A stretch of 64,000 nucleotides of DNA from Staphylococcus massiliensis CCUG 55927 (GTDB taxonomy: Bacteria > Bacillota > Bacilli > Staphylococcales > Staphylococcaceae), in NCBI RefSeq assembly GCF_000298075.1, contig NZ_JH815593.1:35786-99785 (forward strand), read 5' to 3'. The position numbers and the translations under genes were made by a program. Of this stretch, positions 45,840-56,397 are shown in pieces (position 1 is the first letter of the stretch; the number at the start of each line of letters is the position of its first letter). Below the pieces are notes generated by a model that saw only the letters and a program-made list of their open reading frames with translations, was not told the DNA's origin and ran no database searches.

Positions 45840-47708
45840 GTGGTAGCTATAAACAACATGAAACCATTGAATGAATCTATAAAAATACATTATTCAAATC
45901 CTTTGCCAGTAGGGAGTTTACACCATTTTCAAGAACATGATTTAGACCACGTTCTTGCCTGTTTTAAACATGCTAATCCGCATTTTCCTAATGGAACCAA
46001 AACTGTCATTTCTGAGAAGGGTATTATTACGATAACGTTTCCTGACTTCTCTACAATAACAATTAGTGCTGAGAAATTATTTATCAAGAAGACACATGCT
46101 GAATTAGTTCATCTTAATATGCCTACAGAAGTAAAAGTGCAAAATATTAATTATCTGTCTCAAGAAGAACGTAACATGGTTCACACAGCTTTCTTAAGTC
46201 GAAATGAACACCTGCCAGAAGGCTCTACAGTTTATGTTGAACGAGATGGCTCATTATTAGTTAAATTTAAAGATATGTCTTATAAGTATTTAAAGAATAA
46301 GAGCTATATTAAAGCCATTACTATGGCGGAGTCGATAGATTTTACTTTTCCAGAAGTATTAAAAGTAGAAGATATTAATCACTTATCTGTAAAAGATATT
46401 GATGATGTTAGAGCGCGATTTATTGAGGAGAACCCTCATTTGCTTCATAAGGGTGAACTCATCTTTCATATGAACGGTAATTTAAGTATTAAGTTCCATG
46501 ACCAATCGACTATCAATTTAGGGCATCAAAGACTGTTCAAAGCTAAATCGATAGCGGAAATGACGACGATCCGAATACCTCCTAAGATAAAAGTTAAGCA
46601 ACTAGGGGATCTTTCGCTTCAAGAAAAACATGACATCTTGCATCATTTCTTAGCGTTAAATCATCATTTAGATGAAAGTCAGGTTATCGTAGAAGTTGAT
46701 GGTAGTATTACGGTTTCGTTTAATGATGATTCAATATTAAATATTGAGCATAATAAGTTAATTCAAGCGATGACGTTAGCTGAAAGTACGCCACTCAAAA
46801 TACCAACAAAAACAATCGTTGATAATTTAGAAATTCTAACGGTTAGCGAACAGCAGCAAGTAGTAAAACACTTTTTATCTGAGAATCCTGAATTACGTCA
46901 TAAAGCTACTTTAGAAATAGATGACGATTTGAACTTAAACATTCAATATCATGATGATTCCATGACGACGATTAATAAATCTTTGCTTATTAAGGAAGGG
47001 CTTTTAAGTGAGAAAATAAAAATTAAATTTGAAGATCATATCACATCTCATATAAGTAATGAGCTTGATGTGAGATGGTTTATATTTAATTCTGAGGTCT
47101 TGCCTTATGGTACTGAAGCTCGCATTAATAACGTGGTTGATGTAACGACGCCAGGTGATAAATTGGTTGAAGTAAAAGTTGTATTTCCAGATCATAGTGA
47201 ACGCTATCATAAAGCGACAGTTACCATCATACCTTACAATAAGATTTATCACATCTTGAAACCAGAACGGTCATACTTAGTTCAATCTCGCTCGTCATTA
47301 AAACAAGATGAAATCAATCGTATTCTTAAAGATGTGGCTTATTTAAATCCCTACTTACCTCAGGGCACGACCTTTGACTTCAAAGATGATTTAAAGGTTG
47401 TTGTAAATTATCCAGATTGCTCGATAGATAAAATAGACGTTTCAGAACTCATTCAAGAACCAGAGTCTAAGACCTATTTAAAACCGATTTTTAAAGAGGG
47501 GATGATGCTTTATCAAGGTGATAGATTAAAGATTGAAGATGTCGTTGAAAATTTTAAGGCATTTAATGATCGTTATCATTTTGAATTCTTGGTAGATACA
47601 GAAACAATGGCTATTGGTCTTCACTGTCTAGGTATTGATGTAACCTTTCCAAATGGTAGCGTTGAGACACATTATATATACGTTAAAGTTTTACCATTCG
47701 ATCGTTAA
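45840..47708 (+). CDS. 622-residue repeat protein without export signal
   Basis: A protein made mostly of diverged repeats. At least six units of about 73 residues follow the plan LxxLSxxE...FlxxNpHLpxG...VxxDGslxVxFxDxS, at about residues 14-85, 86-160, 161-235, 236-310, 311-385 and 470-545. Two Rib/YPDG-like strands (VVFPDHSERYHKATVTI and VTFPNGSVETHYIYVKV) are at about 440 and 600. Such units occur in LPXTG surface proteins, yet here there is no signal peptide, membrane segment or sorting signal. The GTG start is weakly supported. It lies 103 bp after the LPXTG gene, beyond a terminator. Confidence 0.7.
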   Translation: MVAINNMKPLNESIKIHYSNPLPVGSLHHFQEHDLDHVLACFKHANPHFPNGTKTVISEKGIITITFPDFSTITISAEKLFIKKTHAELVHLNMPTEVKVQNINYLSQEERNMVHTAFLSRNEHLPEGSTVYVERDGSLLVKFKDMSYKYLKNKSYIKAITMAESIDFTFPEVLKVEDINHLSVKDIDDVRARFIEENPHLLHKGELIFHMNGNLSIKFHDQSTINLGHQRLFKAKSIAEMTTIRIPPKIKVKQLGDLSLQEKHDILHHFLALNHHLDESQVIVEVDGSITVSFNDDSILNIEHNKLIQAMTLAESTPLKIPTKTIVDNLEILTVSEQQQVVKHFLSENPELRHKATLEIDDDLNLNIQYHDDSMTTINKSLLIKEGLLSEKIKIKFEDHITSHISNELDVRWFIFNSEVLPYGTEARINNVVDVTTPGDKLVEVKVVFPDHSERYHKATVTIIPYNKIYHILKPERSYLVQSRSSLKQDEINRILKDVAYLNPYLPQGTTFDFKDDLKVVVNYPDCSIDKIDVSELIQEPESKTYLKPIFKEGMMLYQGDRLKIEDVVENFKAFNDRYHFEFLVDTETMAIGLHCLGIDVTFPNGSVETHYIYVKVLPFDR

Positions 47709-47747
47709 TCGTGAATTGGTCAATTCATTACGCCCAAATGTATTAAA

Positions 47748-47798
47748 TAGCTTTATTAAGTGCAGTGCATCAGCACGCATTTAATAAGGCTTTTTTTT
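47748..47798 (+). terminator. Terminator of the repeat-protein gene
   Basis: Arms TAGCTTTATTAAGTGC and GCACGCATTTAATAAGGC form a long stem, with eight T at the end. Confidence 0.9.
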
Positions 47799-48049
47799 GT
47801 TTTGTGCAATGTTTTATTTTGGAAAAAAAGGAACAAAATATTATTAGCATGTAAGTGTTAGTATTTGAACTTAACAAAATCTTCATATTCAGTATAGAAA
47901 GCCTAAAAGTTAGCGTGTTAGAGTGATTGGAGGAAGATTTAATTTCAAATACACATACATAGCCCAAATATTTTTTTTATTTAAATATTTGAAATTTCCA
48001 ACATATTACAACTGAATAATAAAATCTTTTGTGAAAGAGGAGAAAAGCC

Positions 48050-49228
48050 TTGACTACTTCTGAAAAGAACTTAAAGAAAAACAAGCGCATTCATGGGCTT
48101 GATTTAGCAAGAGGTACCATGTTGCTTTTTATCATACTTGCGCATGTTCCTATTTATGTTTTAAATCCATATGCTATAGGTTTAGCAGCTAACCACAATG
48201 TGGTTGAAAATTTCGTTGATTTATTTATGTATGCATTTGTTACAAACCGTTCGCGAAATTTATTTGCTTGCTTATTTGGTTATGGTTTAATTCTAAGTTA
48301 CAACAAAAGGCATAAAGACCGATTAGATGGTCATATGCTTAATGCGAAAGGTATCCAAATTAGATCGTACATCCTAATTGTAATGGGTATTTTATTAATC
48401 ACTTTCGTTGGTGGTCTAGATATTTTAATGTCTTACGGAATCGCTGGTTTAATCTTACTTGGTGTATTAAAAATGAGTCCGAAACAAATTAAGAAATTAA
48501 TTATTTGGACAACTGTTATATCAGCGATTTATGTACCTATCATTTGGAGTTTCTACGTTCATCTAGCAGGAAACTTTAAATTAAATATTGATTTCGCACC
48601 AGAAGATACATATTTCACAACATTTGGTATGCGTTTATTAGCAGTACCAATGACTCCGATTGTTATTCATGTTTTATTACCAGTCATTCCACCGATTTTA
48701 ATAGGGATGTGGATGGCTAAAGAAAAATTATTAGTTTACTCTAAAGAGAACCAATCACGTCTTAAAAAGTACATGCTTATCGGTTTAGCGATTACTGTTA
48801 TAGGTGCTTTACCACTGGTATTTGTTGAGCGCGCTACAGATTCTAGTTTATATTATGTTGGTTTCTTATTTGGACTCCAAGTCGTAACGGGTTATGCGTG
48901 TGGGTTATTCTTTATTTCATTATTCGGACTTATAGGTCCTAAGGTGAATATGTCTAAAGTTATCCCAACTGCAATCGCAGCCATGGGTAAACGTTCTCTA
49001 ACGTTCTATATCTTACATGAAACGATTATCGTTATTTTACTATCACCTCTAGGCTTAAACTTAAGCCAATACTTAAATAAAATCACGCTATTACCTTTTA
49101 GCTTTTTAATGTGGTGTTGTACAATTGCACTCGCTTACTTTATGGAGAAAAAGGGTATCAAAGGTCCATTTGAAACATTTACGCGTAAACTCATGAAGAA
49201 GGGCGTCGACAAATATAAGCAAGCATAA
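48050..49228 (+). CDS. DUF418-type membrane protein
   Basis: A 392-residue polytopic membrane protein with about ten segments. The N-terminal RIHGLDLARGTML and the C-terminal GKRSLTFYILHE are the marks of the DUF418/YeiB family, related to acyltransferase-3 proteins. Its substrate is unknown. It begins with TTG, well placed after AGAGGAGA. Monocistronic. Confidence 0.85.
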   Translation: MTTSEKNLKKNKRIHGLDLARGTMLLFIILAHVPIYVLNPYAIGLAANHNVVENFVDLFMYAFVTNRSRNLFACLFGYGLILSYNKRHKDRLDGHMLNAKGIQIRSYILIVMGILLITFVGGLDILMSYGIAGLILLGVLKMSPKQIKKLIIWTTVISAIYVPIIWSFYVHLAGNFKLNIDFAPEDTYFTTFGMRLLAVPMTPIVIHVLLPVIPPILIGMWMAKEKLLVYSKENQSRLKKYMLIGLAITVIGALPLVFVERATDSSLYYVGFLFGLQVVTGYACGLFFISLFGLIGPKVNMSKVIPTAIAAMGKRSLTFYILHETIIVILLSPLGLNLSQYLNKITLLPFSFLMWCCTIALAYFMEKKGIKGPFETFTRKLMKKGVDKYKQA

Positions 49229-49231
49229 AAA

Positions 49232-49270
49232 GAAGGGTCTGCGACTTAAACTTAAGTCACTGACCCTTTT
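49232..49270. terminator. Bidirectional terminator after the DUF418 gene
   Basis: Stem AAGGGTC...GACTTA with TAAGTC...GACCCTT, flanked by A and T tracts. Confidence 0.9.
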
Positions 49271-49273
49271 CAT

Positions 49274-50533
49274 TTAATCTTCATATAAACCTGCGAAATA
49301 ACCGGCTACATGACCAGTCACGAGCGCACTCGTAATATTATAGCCGCCTGTGTAACCATGAATATCTAATACTTCACCACATAAGAATAAGCCAGGTGTG
49401 ATTTTAGACATCATCGTATGAGGTTCAATTTCTTTAATTGAAACACCACCGCCAGTTACAAAGGCTTTTTCAATAGATAAGGTACCATTCACTGTAAAGG
49501 TAAAGCCCTTAAACATTTTCGAAAGGTCCTCGATTTTACGAGGGGAAAGGTGATGGTACGTAGTATTTGGATCAATATCAGCTTGCTCGAGCATAAACAT
49601 TAAATAGCGTTCTTCGATAAATCCTTTAAGGCTATTTTTAATGTATTTGTCTTTATCATTCTTAAGGCGTTTCGTAATTTCTTCTTGTAATTGACCAAGG
49701 TTCATTTCTGGAAAAGCATCGATCTGCATATTAATGTCTTGTTTCTTTTGATTCTTTTGTTCCTTATAAACAAACTGGCTACATCTTAATGCAGCGGGAC
49801 CACTAATTCCAAAGTGTGTAAAAATCATATCCATTTGATGTGTGATTCGCTTTTTACCATTTTTCTTGAGGACGGATACGCCAACATCTTTGAGACTTAA
49901 TCCTTTAAGACGTTTGTCTTTAATAAAAGGCTCGCTCGATGTTATCGGCACTTCAGTTGGGAAAAGCTCAGTAATCGTATGACCAAGTGATTGAGCAAAT
50001 TGATAACCATCACCAGTTGAACCGGTATGGGGGACACTGGTACCACCAGTTGCTATAATGACAGTGCGACATTCGAATAACTGACCATCTATAGTTTCTA
50101 TACCTTGGATTTGACCTTCATGGTGTTTTATTTTCGCAACGGTGCATTCTTCAATCACTTCAACATTTTGAAGTTTTAGAGTTTGAATCAGCGTATCTAC
50201 AACATCTTGAGATTTGTTTGAAACTGGAAACATACGACCATGATCTTCTTCTTTTAGCTTTACACCACGAGATTCGAAAAAGTCGATGATTGAATGATTG
50301 TCAAAAATGGAAAAGGGACTATAGAGAAACTTTCCATTTCCAGGGATATGGCGAATAATTTCATCATAAGGTAAACGATTGGTTACGTTGCAACGACCAC
50401 CACCAGAAATTTTCAGTTTACGACCAAGTCCTTTTTTCTTTTCTAAAAGCAAGACACTTTGACCGCTTGAACTTGCAGCTATAGCTGCCATAAGTCCACT
50501 GGGTCCGCCACCTATGACTATAGTTTGATACAT
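49274..50533 (-). CDS. HI0933/YhiN-family flavoprotein
   Basis: A 419-residue FAD protein. The N-terminal [11 protein letters not shown] (residues 7-17) binds FAD, and [16 protein letters not shown] at about 37-52 is diagnostic of the HI0933 (BaiN/YhiN) family. A C-terminal [17 protein letters not shown] closes the FAD site. The physiological reaction is unknown. GGAGG precedes the ATG. It is divergent from murJ. Confidence 0.9.
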   Translation of the reverse strand: MYQTIVIGGGPSGLMAAIAASSSGQSVLLLEKKKGLGRKLKISGGGRCNVTNRLPYDEIIRHIPGNGKFLYSPFSIFDNHSIIDFFESRGVKLKEEDHGRMFPVSNKSQDVVDTLIQTLKLQNVEVIEECTVAKIKHHEGQIQGIETIDGQLFECRTVIIATGGTSVPHTGSTGDGYQFAQSLGHTITELFPTEVPITSSEPFIKDKRLKGLSLKDVGVSVLKKNGKKRITHQMDMIFTHFGISGPAALRCSQFVYKEQKNQKKQDINMQIDAFPEMNLGQLQEEITKRLKNDKDKYIKNSLKGFIEERYLMFMLEQADIDPNTTYHHLSPRKIEDLSKMFKGFTFTVNGTLSIEKAFVTGGGVSIKEIEPHTMMSKITPGLFLCGEVLDIHGYTGGYNITSALVTGHVAGYFAGLYED

Positions 50534-50655
50534 TTTTTGTCCTCCATTCTATATAATGTTATTTTATAGTAATGTGATATGGAAAAAAAGTAGTATCTAA
50601 ATACATATCGGTGTTATGATTAAATAAAATATAAAATTGAGGTAGGAAGATAACT

Positions 50656-52290
50656 ATGAGTGAAAGCAAAGAATTAGTAAGAGGAACGTTTTTATTAACG
50701 TTTAGTGTACTGATTACCAAGTTACTAGGTGTGTTCTTCATTATTCCATTCTACGCCATCATGGGTGATGAAAAGAACTTAGCGCCTTTTAACTATGCCT
50801 ATGCACCATACAATATCGCAATAGCCGTAGCGACGGCAGGTGTGCCACTTGCTGCATCAAAATACGTCGCGAAGTATAATGCGCTCGGTGCTTATAAGGT
50901 TAGTGAAAAATTATATCGATCAAGTTTTATTGTGATGAGTATTACAGGTATTTTAGGATTTCTAATACTCTTTTTCTTATCTCCAACTATCGCAGGTGTT
51001 ACTTTAGCAAGTGGTTCTAAAGGTGAAGGTGGTTGGACAGTTGAAGATATCACTTGGATTATCCGTATTATTAGTTTTGTTGTTATTTTCATACCTTTAC
51101 TTGCGACGTGGAGAGGTGTGTTCCAAGGTTATCAATCAATGGGACCAACAGCAGTTTCAGAAGTAACTGAACAAATTGCGCGTATTGCTTTTATATTAGG
51201 TGGTAGTTATCTTGTATTAAAAGTATTTAATTGTTCATTATTATTAGCTAACGGTATCGCAACTTTTGCAGCAGCTATAGGTGCCATTGTCGGTTTACTT
51301 ACTTTATGGTGGTACTGGCGTAAGCGTAAACCATTTATGCAAGAAATGATTCAACAAGATAAAACTGATATACATGTACCATATACAAACATGTATAAGG
51401 AATTAATCGCTTATAGTATTCCTTTTGTTATTGTAAGTTTAAATTTTCCACTGTTTAATATCGTCGACCAGTTCACACATAACAAAGCTTTAAGTATGGT
51501 TAATGTCGACAGGGAAGTTCAAGATAGTTTATTTACGATGTTAAATATGACGACTAATAAAATCGTTATGATACCTACGTCACTAGCTGCAGGGTTTGCA
51601 ATCAGCTTAATTCCATACATAACGAAAACGTATGAACGTGGTAATCATGTTGAAATGCATAATCAAATTCGTACGGCATTAGGTGTCTTAATGTTTATCA
51701 CGGTGCCAGCAAGTTTAGGCATTATGGCATTATCAACACCGCTTTACACAGCATTCTACGAATACCGTTTTGATGGTATCGTACTCTTATTCTTATATGC
51801 ACCTGTAGCTATATTAATCTCATTATTAAGTGTTACGGCATCTATGCTTCAAGGTATTAACAAGCAAAAACGTACAGTGTTTATTATTATTGGTGCAGTA
51901 CTACTTAAATTGTTATTAAATATTCCATTAATTATGTTATTCCATACAGCAGGTGCCATCCTAAGTACTTCAATTGCTTTACTCGCAGCCATCATTTGTA
52001 ACTTTGCGATTCTGAAACGTCATGCTGGCTTTAACTTTGAAGAAACGTGGATGCAGTTTAGTAAAATCTTTATTTATGGCTTTTTAATGATGTTAGGTGT
52101 AGAGTTAGCATACTTCCTACTTAAATTTATAATTGATCCTAAGACAACAATTGGTGCCATGATTATGTTAGCAATTTGTGTCCCAGTTGGTGGACTTATC
52201 TACGGTATCATTACAATGAAGACTGGACTTGCAGATAAGTTCTTAGGTGATATACCAAATAAAATTAGAAGAAAAGTTAGGTTTTTATAA
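50656..52290 (+). CDS. murJ: Lipid II flippase MurJ (YtgP-like)
   Basis: A 544-residue MOP-superfamily transporter with about 14 membrane segments. The N-terminus (ELVRGTFLLTFSVLITKLLG) matches the staphylococcal MurJ at this locus. It flips lipid II to the outer face for peptidoglycan synthesis. AGGTAGGAAG precedes the ATG. The stop overlaps the next start by one base (TAATG), so the two genes are coupled. Confidence 0.92.
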   Translation: MSESKELVRGTFLLTFSVLITKLLGVFFIIPFYAIMGDEKNLAPFNYAYAPYNIAIAVATAGVPLAASKYVAKYNALGAYKVSEKLYRSSFIVMSITGILGFLILFFLSPTIAGVTLASGSKGEGGWTVEDITWIIRIISFVVIFIPLLATWRGVFQGYQSMGPTAVSEVTEQIARIAFILGGSYLVLKVFNCSLLLANGIATFAAAIGAIVGLLTLWWYWRKRKPFMQEMIQQDKTDIHVPYTNMYKELIAYSIPFVIVSLNFPLFNIVDQFTHNKALSMVNVDREVQDSLFTMLNMTTNKIVMIPTSLAAGFAISLIPYITKTYERGNHVEMHNQIRTALGVLMFITVPASLGIMALSTPLYTAFYEYRFDGIVLLFLYAPVAILISLLSVTASMLQGINKQKRTVFIIIGAVLLKLLLNIPLIMLFHTAGAILSTSIALLAAIICNFAILKRHAGFNFEETWMQFSKIFIYGFLMMLGVELAYFLLKFIIDPKTTIGAMIMLAICVPVGGLIYGIITMKTGLADKFLGDIPNKIRRKVRFL

Positions 52291-52991
52291 TGCGAATTGA
52301 TAAATTTTTAGGCAACATGGGTATTGGCACACGAAGTGAAGTTAAACAATTCATTAAAAAAGGGCTTGTTAAGTTAAATGGTGACAAAGTTAAAACGCCC
52401 AAAACGCAAGTCCGACCTGAACAAGATGATATACGTGTTAACGATGAAAGGGTTCTTTACGAACCCTTTGTTTATATCATGCTTCATAAACCAAAGGGCT
52501 ATGTGTCCGCAACTGAAGATGATGTACATCCAACCGTTATTGATTTAATTCCTGAATATCAGCATTTGGATATTTTTCCAGTAGGTCGACTTGATAAAGA
52601 TACTACTGGATTATTGTTTATTACAAATGACGGTAAGTTTAACCATCATCTAATGAATCCAAAGCAACATGTTGAAAAAGTATACAAAGTTGAAGCGGCA
52701 CAACCTGTTCGTGATCAAGACGTGGAGGCTTTTAAAGCAGGGATCACGTTAAAGGAAGGTAAGCTTAAGCCTGCTAAATTAACAATAGGTGACGATTCTA
52801 ATTTAGCTTATGTCACGCTTACTGAAGGTAAGTATCATCAAGTTAAGCGCATGTTTCACGCTATAGACAATGAAGTAGAAGCATTACATCGTGAGCGAAT
52901 AGGTGAACTCGAACTCGATGCATCGCTTGAAGAAGGTGCATACCGTAAGCTTACTGATAAAGAAATGAATCTACTAAATTACAAAATTTAA
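52290..52991 (+). CDS. RsuA-type rRNA pseudouridine synthase
   Basis: A 233-residue enzyme with an S4 RNA-binding domain (residues 1-55) and a synthase domain. The catalytic aspartate is D102 in GRLDKDTTG. It is of the RsuA/RluB/RluE/RluF type and most likely acts on 16S rRNA, but the site is inferred. Its start is shared with the murJ stop. Confidence 0.92.
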   Translation: MRIDKFLGNMGIGTRSEVKQFIKKGLVKLNGDKVKTPKTQVRPEQDDIRVNDERVLYEPFVYIMLHKPKGYVSATEDDVHPTVIDLIPEYQHLDIFPVGRLDKDTTGLLFITNDGKFNHHLMNPKQHVEKVYKVEAAQPVRDQDVEAFKAGITLKEGKLKPAKLTIGDDSNLAYVTLTEGKYHQVKRMFHAIDNEVEALHRERIGELELDASLEEGAYRKLTDKEMNLLNYKI

Positions 52992-53128
52992 GGAACATTA
53001 AAAAAGATGTCAATCAAGTTACAATCTCTAAATACGCGTTTAAGGACACGTAATTAGGTGTAAGTATAAGTAATGTAAATGTGAACGATGTGCACACGGT
53101 TTTTAAGCTCATTTGAAGTATGAAGTGT

Positions 53129-53153
53129 GTTTAAATTATATTTAGTAGGGTAT
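53129..53153 (+). promoter_or_regulatory. SigB promoter of the ytxH gene
   Basis: GTTTAA (53129-53134), 13 bp, GGGTAT (53148-53153): a full match to the staphylococcal SigB consensus. It lies 30 bp before the ATG at 53184. Confidence 0.85.
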
Positions 53154-53183
53154 TACATTTATAAATTAACAGAGGTGATTATA

Positions 53184-53594
53184 ATGGCTAAGAAAAATAC
53201 AAACTTATTAGGTTTATTAATTGGAGTAGGTGGCGCAGTAGCTGCTACAGTACTTTCTAAAAAAGAAAACAGAGACATGTTAAAAAACGAATATAATAAA
53301 TACAAAGAAAATCCAGAAAGCTATAAACAAGATGCTAAGAAGAAAGCAACTGACTTAAGCTCTAAAGCTACAGAAGAATTTAACCGTGTTAAACAAGACC
53401 CTAAAACGTATATGGAAGAAGTTAAGAAAGATCCTAAAGCTTTTGTGAACCAAAAGAAAGGTGAATTCACTCAAGCAACTAAGAAACAAGAAACGACTGA
53501 AGAACGTACTGGTCAATTTGTAGATGAAGGTGGCGGCGACCCATCTAAGAATTTACATGTTGTAACTGAAGAAGAACTAAAAAACAAGAAGTAA
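53184..53594 (+). CDS. YtxH-type general stress protein
   Basis: A 136-residue protein with a hydrophobic N-terminal stretch (NLLGLLIGVGGAVAATVL, about residues 8-25) and a charged helical body with repeats of the form KENPESYKQD, KQDPKTYMEE and KKDPKAFVNQ. It is a YtxH-domain protein. The perfect SigB promoter marks it as a general stress gene. The ATG at 53184 follows AGAGGTG; a frame start at 53127 falls inside the promoter. Confidence 0.88.
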   Translation: MAKKNTNLLGLLIGVGGAVAATVLSKKENRDMLKNEYNKYKENPESYKQDAKKKATDLSSKATEEFNRVKQDPKTYMEEVKKDPKAFVNQKKGEFTQATKKQETTEERTGQFVDEGGGDPSKNLHVVTEEELKNKK

Positions 53595-53642
53595 CTCTAA
53601 CTTAAAATAACGTTAATACACATTTAACGTACCTATTATATG

Positions 53643-53671
53643 AAGAGGGCAATTTTATGCCCTCTTTTTTA
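53643..53671 (+). terminator. Terminator of the ytxH gene
   Basis: Stem AAGAGGGCA with TGCCCTCTT and six T. Confidence 0.92.
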
Positions 53672-53909
53672 TTCGAAAAGAAGTGCTAAATTCAATCTTG
53701 AAGGGGTATAAGAGCGAGACTAAAACTAGGTAAATTCGCTTATAAAAGCGTGTACAATTCATTTTGAGGTCAAGAAAGCTTGATATGACAAACCTTTGTT
53801 ACAATATACGAAATTTTAAAAAAATTAACACTCATCTCACTGTAGTTTATCCAAAATTTGATGTAAAATATAAAACATAATGACTAATTAAGAAAGAAGT
53901 TGATCACCA
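53672..53909. other. Intergenic region before pepV
   Basis: AT-rich. It includes GGGGTATAAGAGCGAGACTAAAAC near 53703, a faint relative of the GAGTGAGGCAGAAA-type hairpins, and must hold the pepV promoter. No gene seen. Confidence 0.4.
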
Positions 53910-55319
53910 ATGTGGAGAGACAAAGTTAAGGAATATGAAAGTCAAATTATAGAAGACCTAAACGGATTATTAGAGATAAAAAGTGTACGTGAGGATTCTA
54001 AAAGCGACGCATCGAATCCCGTTGGACCAGGACCTAAAGAAGCTTTAAATTACATGTACAAGCTTGCTGAACGTGATGGTTTTGATACATATGATGTCGA
54101 CAATATTGCAGGTCGCATCGAAGTTGGTTCTGGTGATGATTTATTCGGTATTTTATGTCACGTTGATGTCGTACCAGCTGGTGATGATTGGGATCAAGAC
54201 CCGTTCAAACCTGTCGTTACTAACGACCGTATTATTGCGCGTGGTACGCTTGATGACAAAGGGCCAACAATTGCTGCCTATTATGCCGTTAAAATCTTAA
54301 ACGATATGAACGTTAATTGGAAGAAACGTTTACATATTATTATTGGTACTGATGAAGAATCAGATTGGTTATGTACAGATAGATACTTTAATACTGAAGA
54401 AATGCCTCAACTAGGCTTCGCTCCTGATGCTGAGTTCCCACTTATTCATGGTGAAAAGGGCATCACGACATTTGATTTAATTCAGGAAAAGTCTTTTGAA
54501 GATGAAGACGAACCAGAATTCGAATTAAAATCATTTAAATCAGGTGAACGCTATAACATGGTACCTGATGTAGCCATTGCGCATTTACTTGTAAAAGAGA
54601 ATATGACAGACTGCATCCAACGTTTCGAATCATTCTTAAATGATTATCAGCTTGAAGGCGAAACGCTCATTGACAATGGTATCTTAGAACTCAAAGTCTA
54701 TGGTAAAGCTGTACACGGTATGGATCCATCTATTGGTGTAAATGCTGGATTACATTTAATGCATTTCTTAAGCGGCTTGAATTTAGATCAAACAGCTTTA
54801 AATATGGTTAACTTCAGTGAAAAGTACCTCTATCAATCAGACTTTGGTGAGAAGATGGGTATGAAGTTCCATAGTGAAGTTATGGGTGACGTAACAACTA
54901 ATATTGGTACAATGCAGTATGACAAAAATAAAAAAGCACGTTTTGGAGTTAACCTTCGATTCCCTGAAGGATTTGATTTTGACGCGGCTATCAAACAATT
55001 CGAAGATGAAATTAAGCCATTAGGTTATGCTATTGAAGTTAAGAAAGTGCAACAACCGCATTATGTAGACAAAAACGACCCGTTTGTGAACCAATTACTG
55101 TCAGCTTATCGTAACCAAACTGGAGATATGTCTGAACCATTCACAATTGGCGGCGGTACGTATGCACGTAATTTAGATAAAGGTGTTGCATTTGGTGCAA
55201 TGTTCGAAGATTCTGAGGACTTAATGCATCAAAAGGGTGAATATATTACGAAGAAACAATTATTTGACGCTACAAGTATTTATTTAGAAGCAATACATGC
55301 AGTATGTGTGGAGGACTAA
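53910..55319 (+). CDS. pepV: Dipeptidase PepV
   Basis: A 469-residue M20 metallodipeptidase, the same length as the S. aureus enzyme. Metal ligands are visible at H84 and D86 (CHVDVVPAG), D115 or D116 (GTLDDKGP) and E149/E150 (GTDEES), with H in TAVHG- and MHQKGE-type contexts further on. It releases N-terminal residues from dipeptides. It is followed directly by dat; the two are probably one operon. Confidence 0.95.
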   Translation: MWRDKVKEYESQIIEDLNGLLEIKSVREDSKSDASNPVGPGPKEALNYMYKLAERDGFDTYDVDNIAGRIEVGSGDDLFGILCHVDVVPAGDDWDQDPFKPVVTNDRIIARGTLDDKGPTIAAYYAVKILNDMNVNWKKRLHIIIGTDEESDWLCTDRYFNTEEMPQLGFAPDAEFPLIHGEKGITTFDLIQEKSFEDEDEPEFELKSFKSGERYNMVPDVAIAHLLVKENMTDCIQRFESFLNDYQLEGETLIDNGILELKVYGKAVHGMDPSIGVNAGLHLMHFLSGLNLDQTALNMVNFSEKYLYQSDFGEKMGMKFHSEVMGDVTTNIGTMQYDKNKKARFGVNLRFPEGFDFDAAIKQFEDEIKPLGYAIEVKKVQQPHYVDKNDPFVNQLLSAYRNQTGDMSEPFTIGGGTYARNLDKGVAFGAMFEDSEDLMHQKGEYITKKQLFDATSIYLEAIHAVCVED

Positions 55320-55321
55320 GT

Positions 55322-56170
55322 ATGGCTAAAGTTCTTATTAACGAACAATTAATCGATGAACAAGACGCTAAAGTATCTTACGAAGACCGTGGCTATGTAT
55401 TTGGAGACGGCGTTTATGAATATATCCGCGTTTATGACAATAAGTTATTTACGGTAAAAGAGCATTTTGAACGCTTTTTAAGAAGTGCAACTGAAATTGG
55501 GTTAGATTTGGAATATTCTGTTGATGCCTTAATCGAATTATGTCGTGAACTTGTTGCTTGTAATGACATCAAAAATGGTGGTGTTTATATTCAAGCGACA
55601 AGAGGTGTTGCGCCTAGAGACCATGCATTTCCTAATAGTGATGTAAAACCTGTTATCATGGCTTTCACTAAGTCATATGATCGACCTTATCAAGATTTAG
55701 AAAATGGTATCAACGCCATTACTACTGAAGATATTAGATGGTTACGTTGTGATATTAAAAGTTTGAATTTGTTAGGAAACGTGTTAGCTAAAGAAGCAGC
55801 TGTAAAATATAACGCTAAAGAAGCCATTCAACATCGTGGAGACACTGTGACAGAAGGTGCTTCAACGAATGTATTAGTAGTTAAAGATGGCAAAATATAT
55901 ACGCATCCTGTAAACAACTATATCTTAAATGGTATTACAAGACGTGTCATCAAATGGGTAGCTGAAGATGAAGGTATCCCGTTTGTTGAAGAAGCTATCA
56001 CTACAGACTTCTTAAAAGAAGCGGACGAAGTGATCGTTTCAAGTACTTCAGTAGAAGTGATGCCTGTTATTAAAGTAGACGGTGAAAGCGTTAATGATGG
56101 CAAAGTAGGCCCGATTACGAAGCAATTACAAGAAGGTTTCGACCGTTATATTCGTTCACACAGCATTTAA
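55322..56170 (+). CDS. dat: D-amino acid aminotransferase
   Basis: A 282-residue class IV PLP aminotransferase. The PLP lysine is K146 in [11 protein letters not shown], and [14 protein letters not shown] marks the N-terminal domain. It interconverts D-alanine and D-glutamate, supplying D-glutamate for peptidoglycan. The ATG at 55322 follows GGAGGAC two bases after the pepV stop. Confidence 0.95.
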   Translation: MAKVLINEQLIDEQDAKVSYEDRGYVFGDGVYEYIRVYDNKLFTVKEHFERFLRSATEIGLDLEYSVDALIELCRELVACNDIKNGGVYIQATRGVAPRDHAFPNSDVKPVIMAFTKSYDRPYQDLENGINAITTEDIRWLRCDIKSLNLLGNVLAKEAAVKYNAKEAIQHRGDTVTEGASTNVLVVKDGKIYTHPVNNYILNGITRRVIKWVAEDEGIPFVEEAITTDFLKEADEVIVSSTSVEVMPVIKVDGESVNDGKVGPITKQLQEGFDRYIRSHSI

Positions 56171-56206
56171 ATTTTTCGTTCAAAAAATTATTTATTAAAG
56201 AGCCTG

Positions 56207-56317
56207 TTAATCTGTTCATTTTAAGAAAAATGACACTTTTAGTTTCTGATTTTTGGTTGAAAAGAAACCCCAAAAATTATAAAATCGTAATTAAGTCTTT
56301 AAAAGTGAACGGATTAA
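56207..56317. repeat. 111-bp element bounded by inverted repeats
   Basis: TTAATCTGTTCATTTT at the left (56207-56222) and AAAAGTGAACGGATTAA at the right (56301-56317) are inverted copies with one mismatch and one indel. The interior has further complementary parts (GTTTC/GAAAC, TTTTTGG/CCAAAAA). It could be a MITE-like element or a structured RNA. Confidence 0.55.
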
Positions 56318-56341
56318 ATAACTATAGAAAATTTTGAAATA

Positions 56342-56374
56342 TGGCTCTTGAATCTTATTTCTAGAGCCATTTTC
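56342..56374 (+). terminator. Terminator before the kinase-like gene
   Basis: Stem TGGCTCT with AGAGCCA, followed by TTTTCT. It ends transcripts from pepV-dat. Confidence 0.8.
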
Positions 56375-56397
56375 TATTGGAAAGCGAGGTGAACGAG

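Noticed and set aside
47770..47967. 65-residue minus-strand gene before the DUF418 gene
   Set aside because: It begins in the promoter region, has no ribosome binding site and runs into the terminator of the repeat-protein gene.
53695..53760. Second SigB promoter before pepV (GGGTAT near 53704)
   Set aside because: No acceptable -35 at 12-15 bp; the best hexamer matches only four of six bases.
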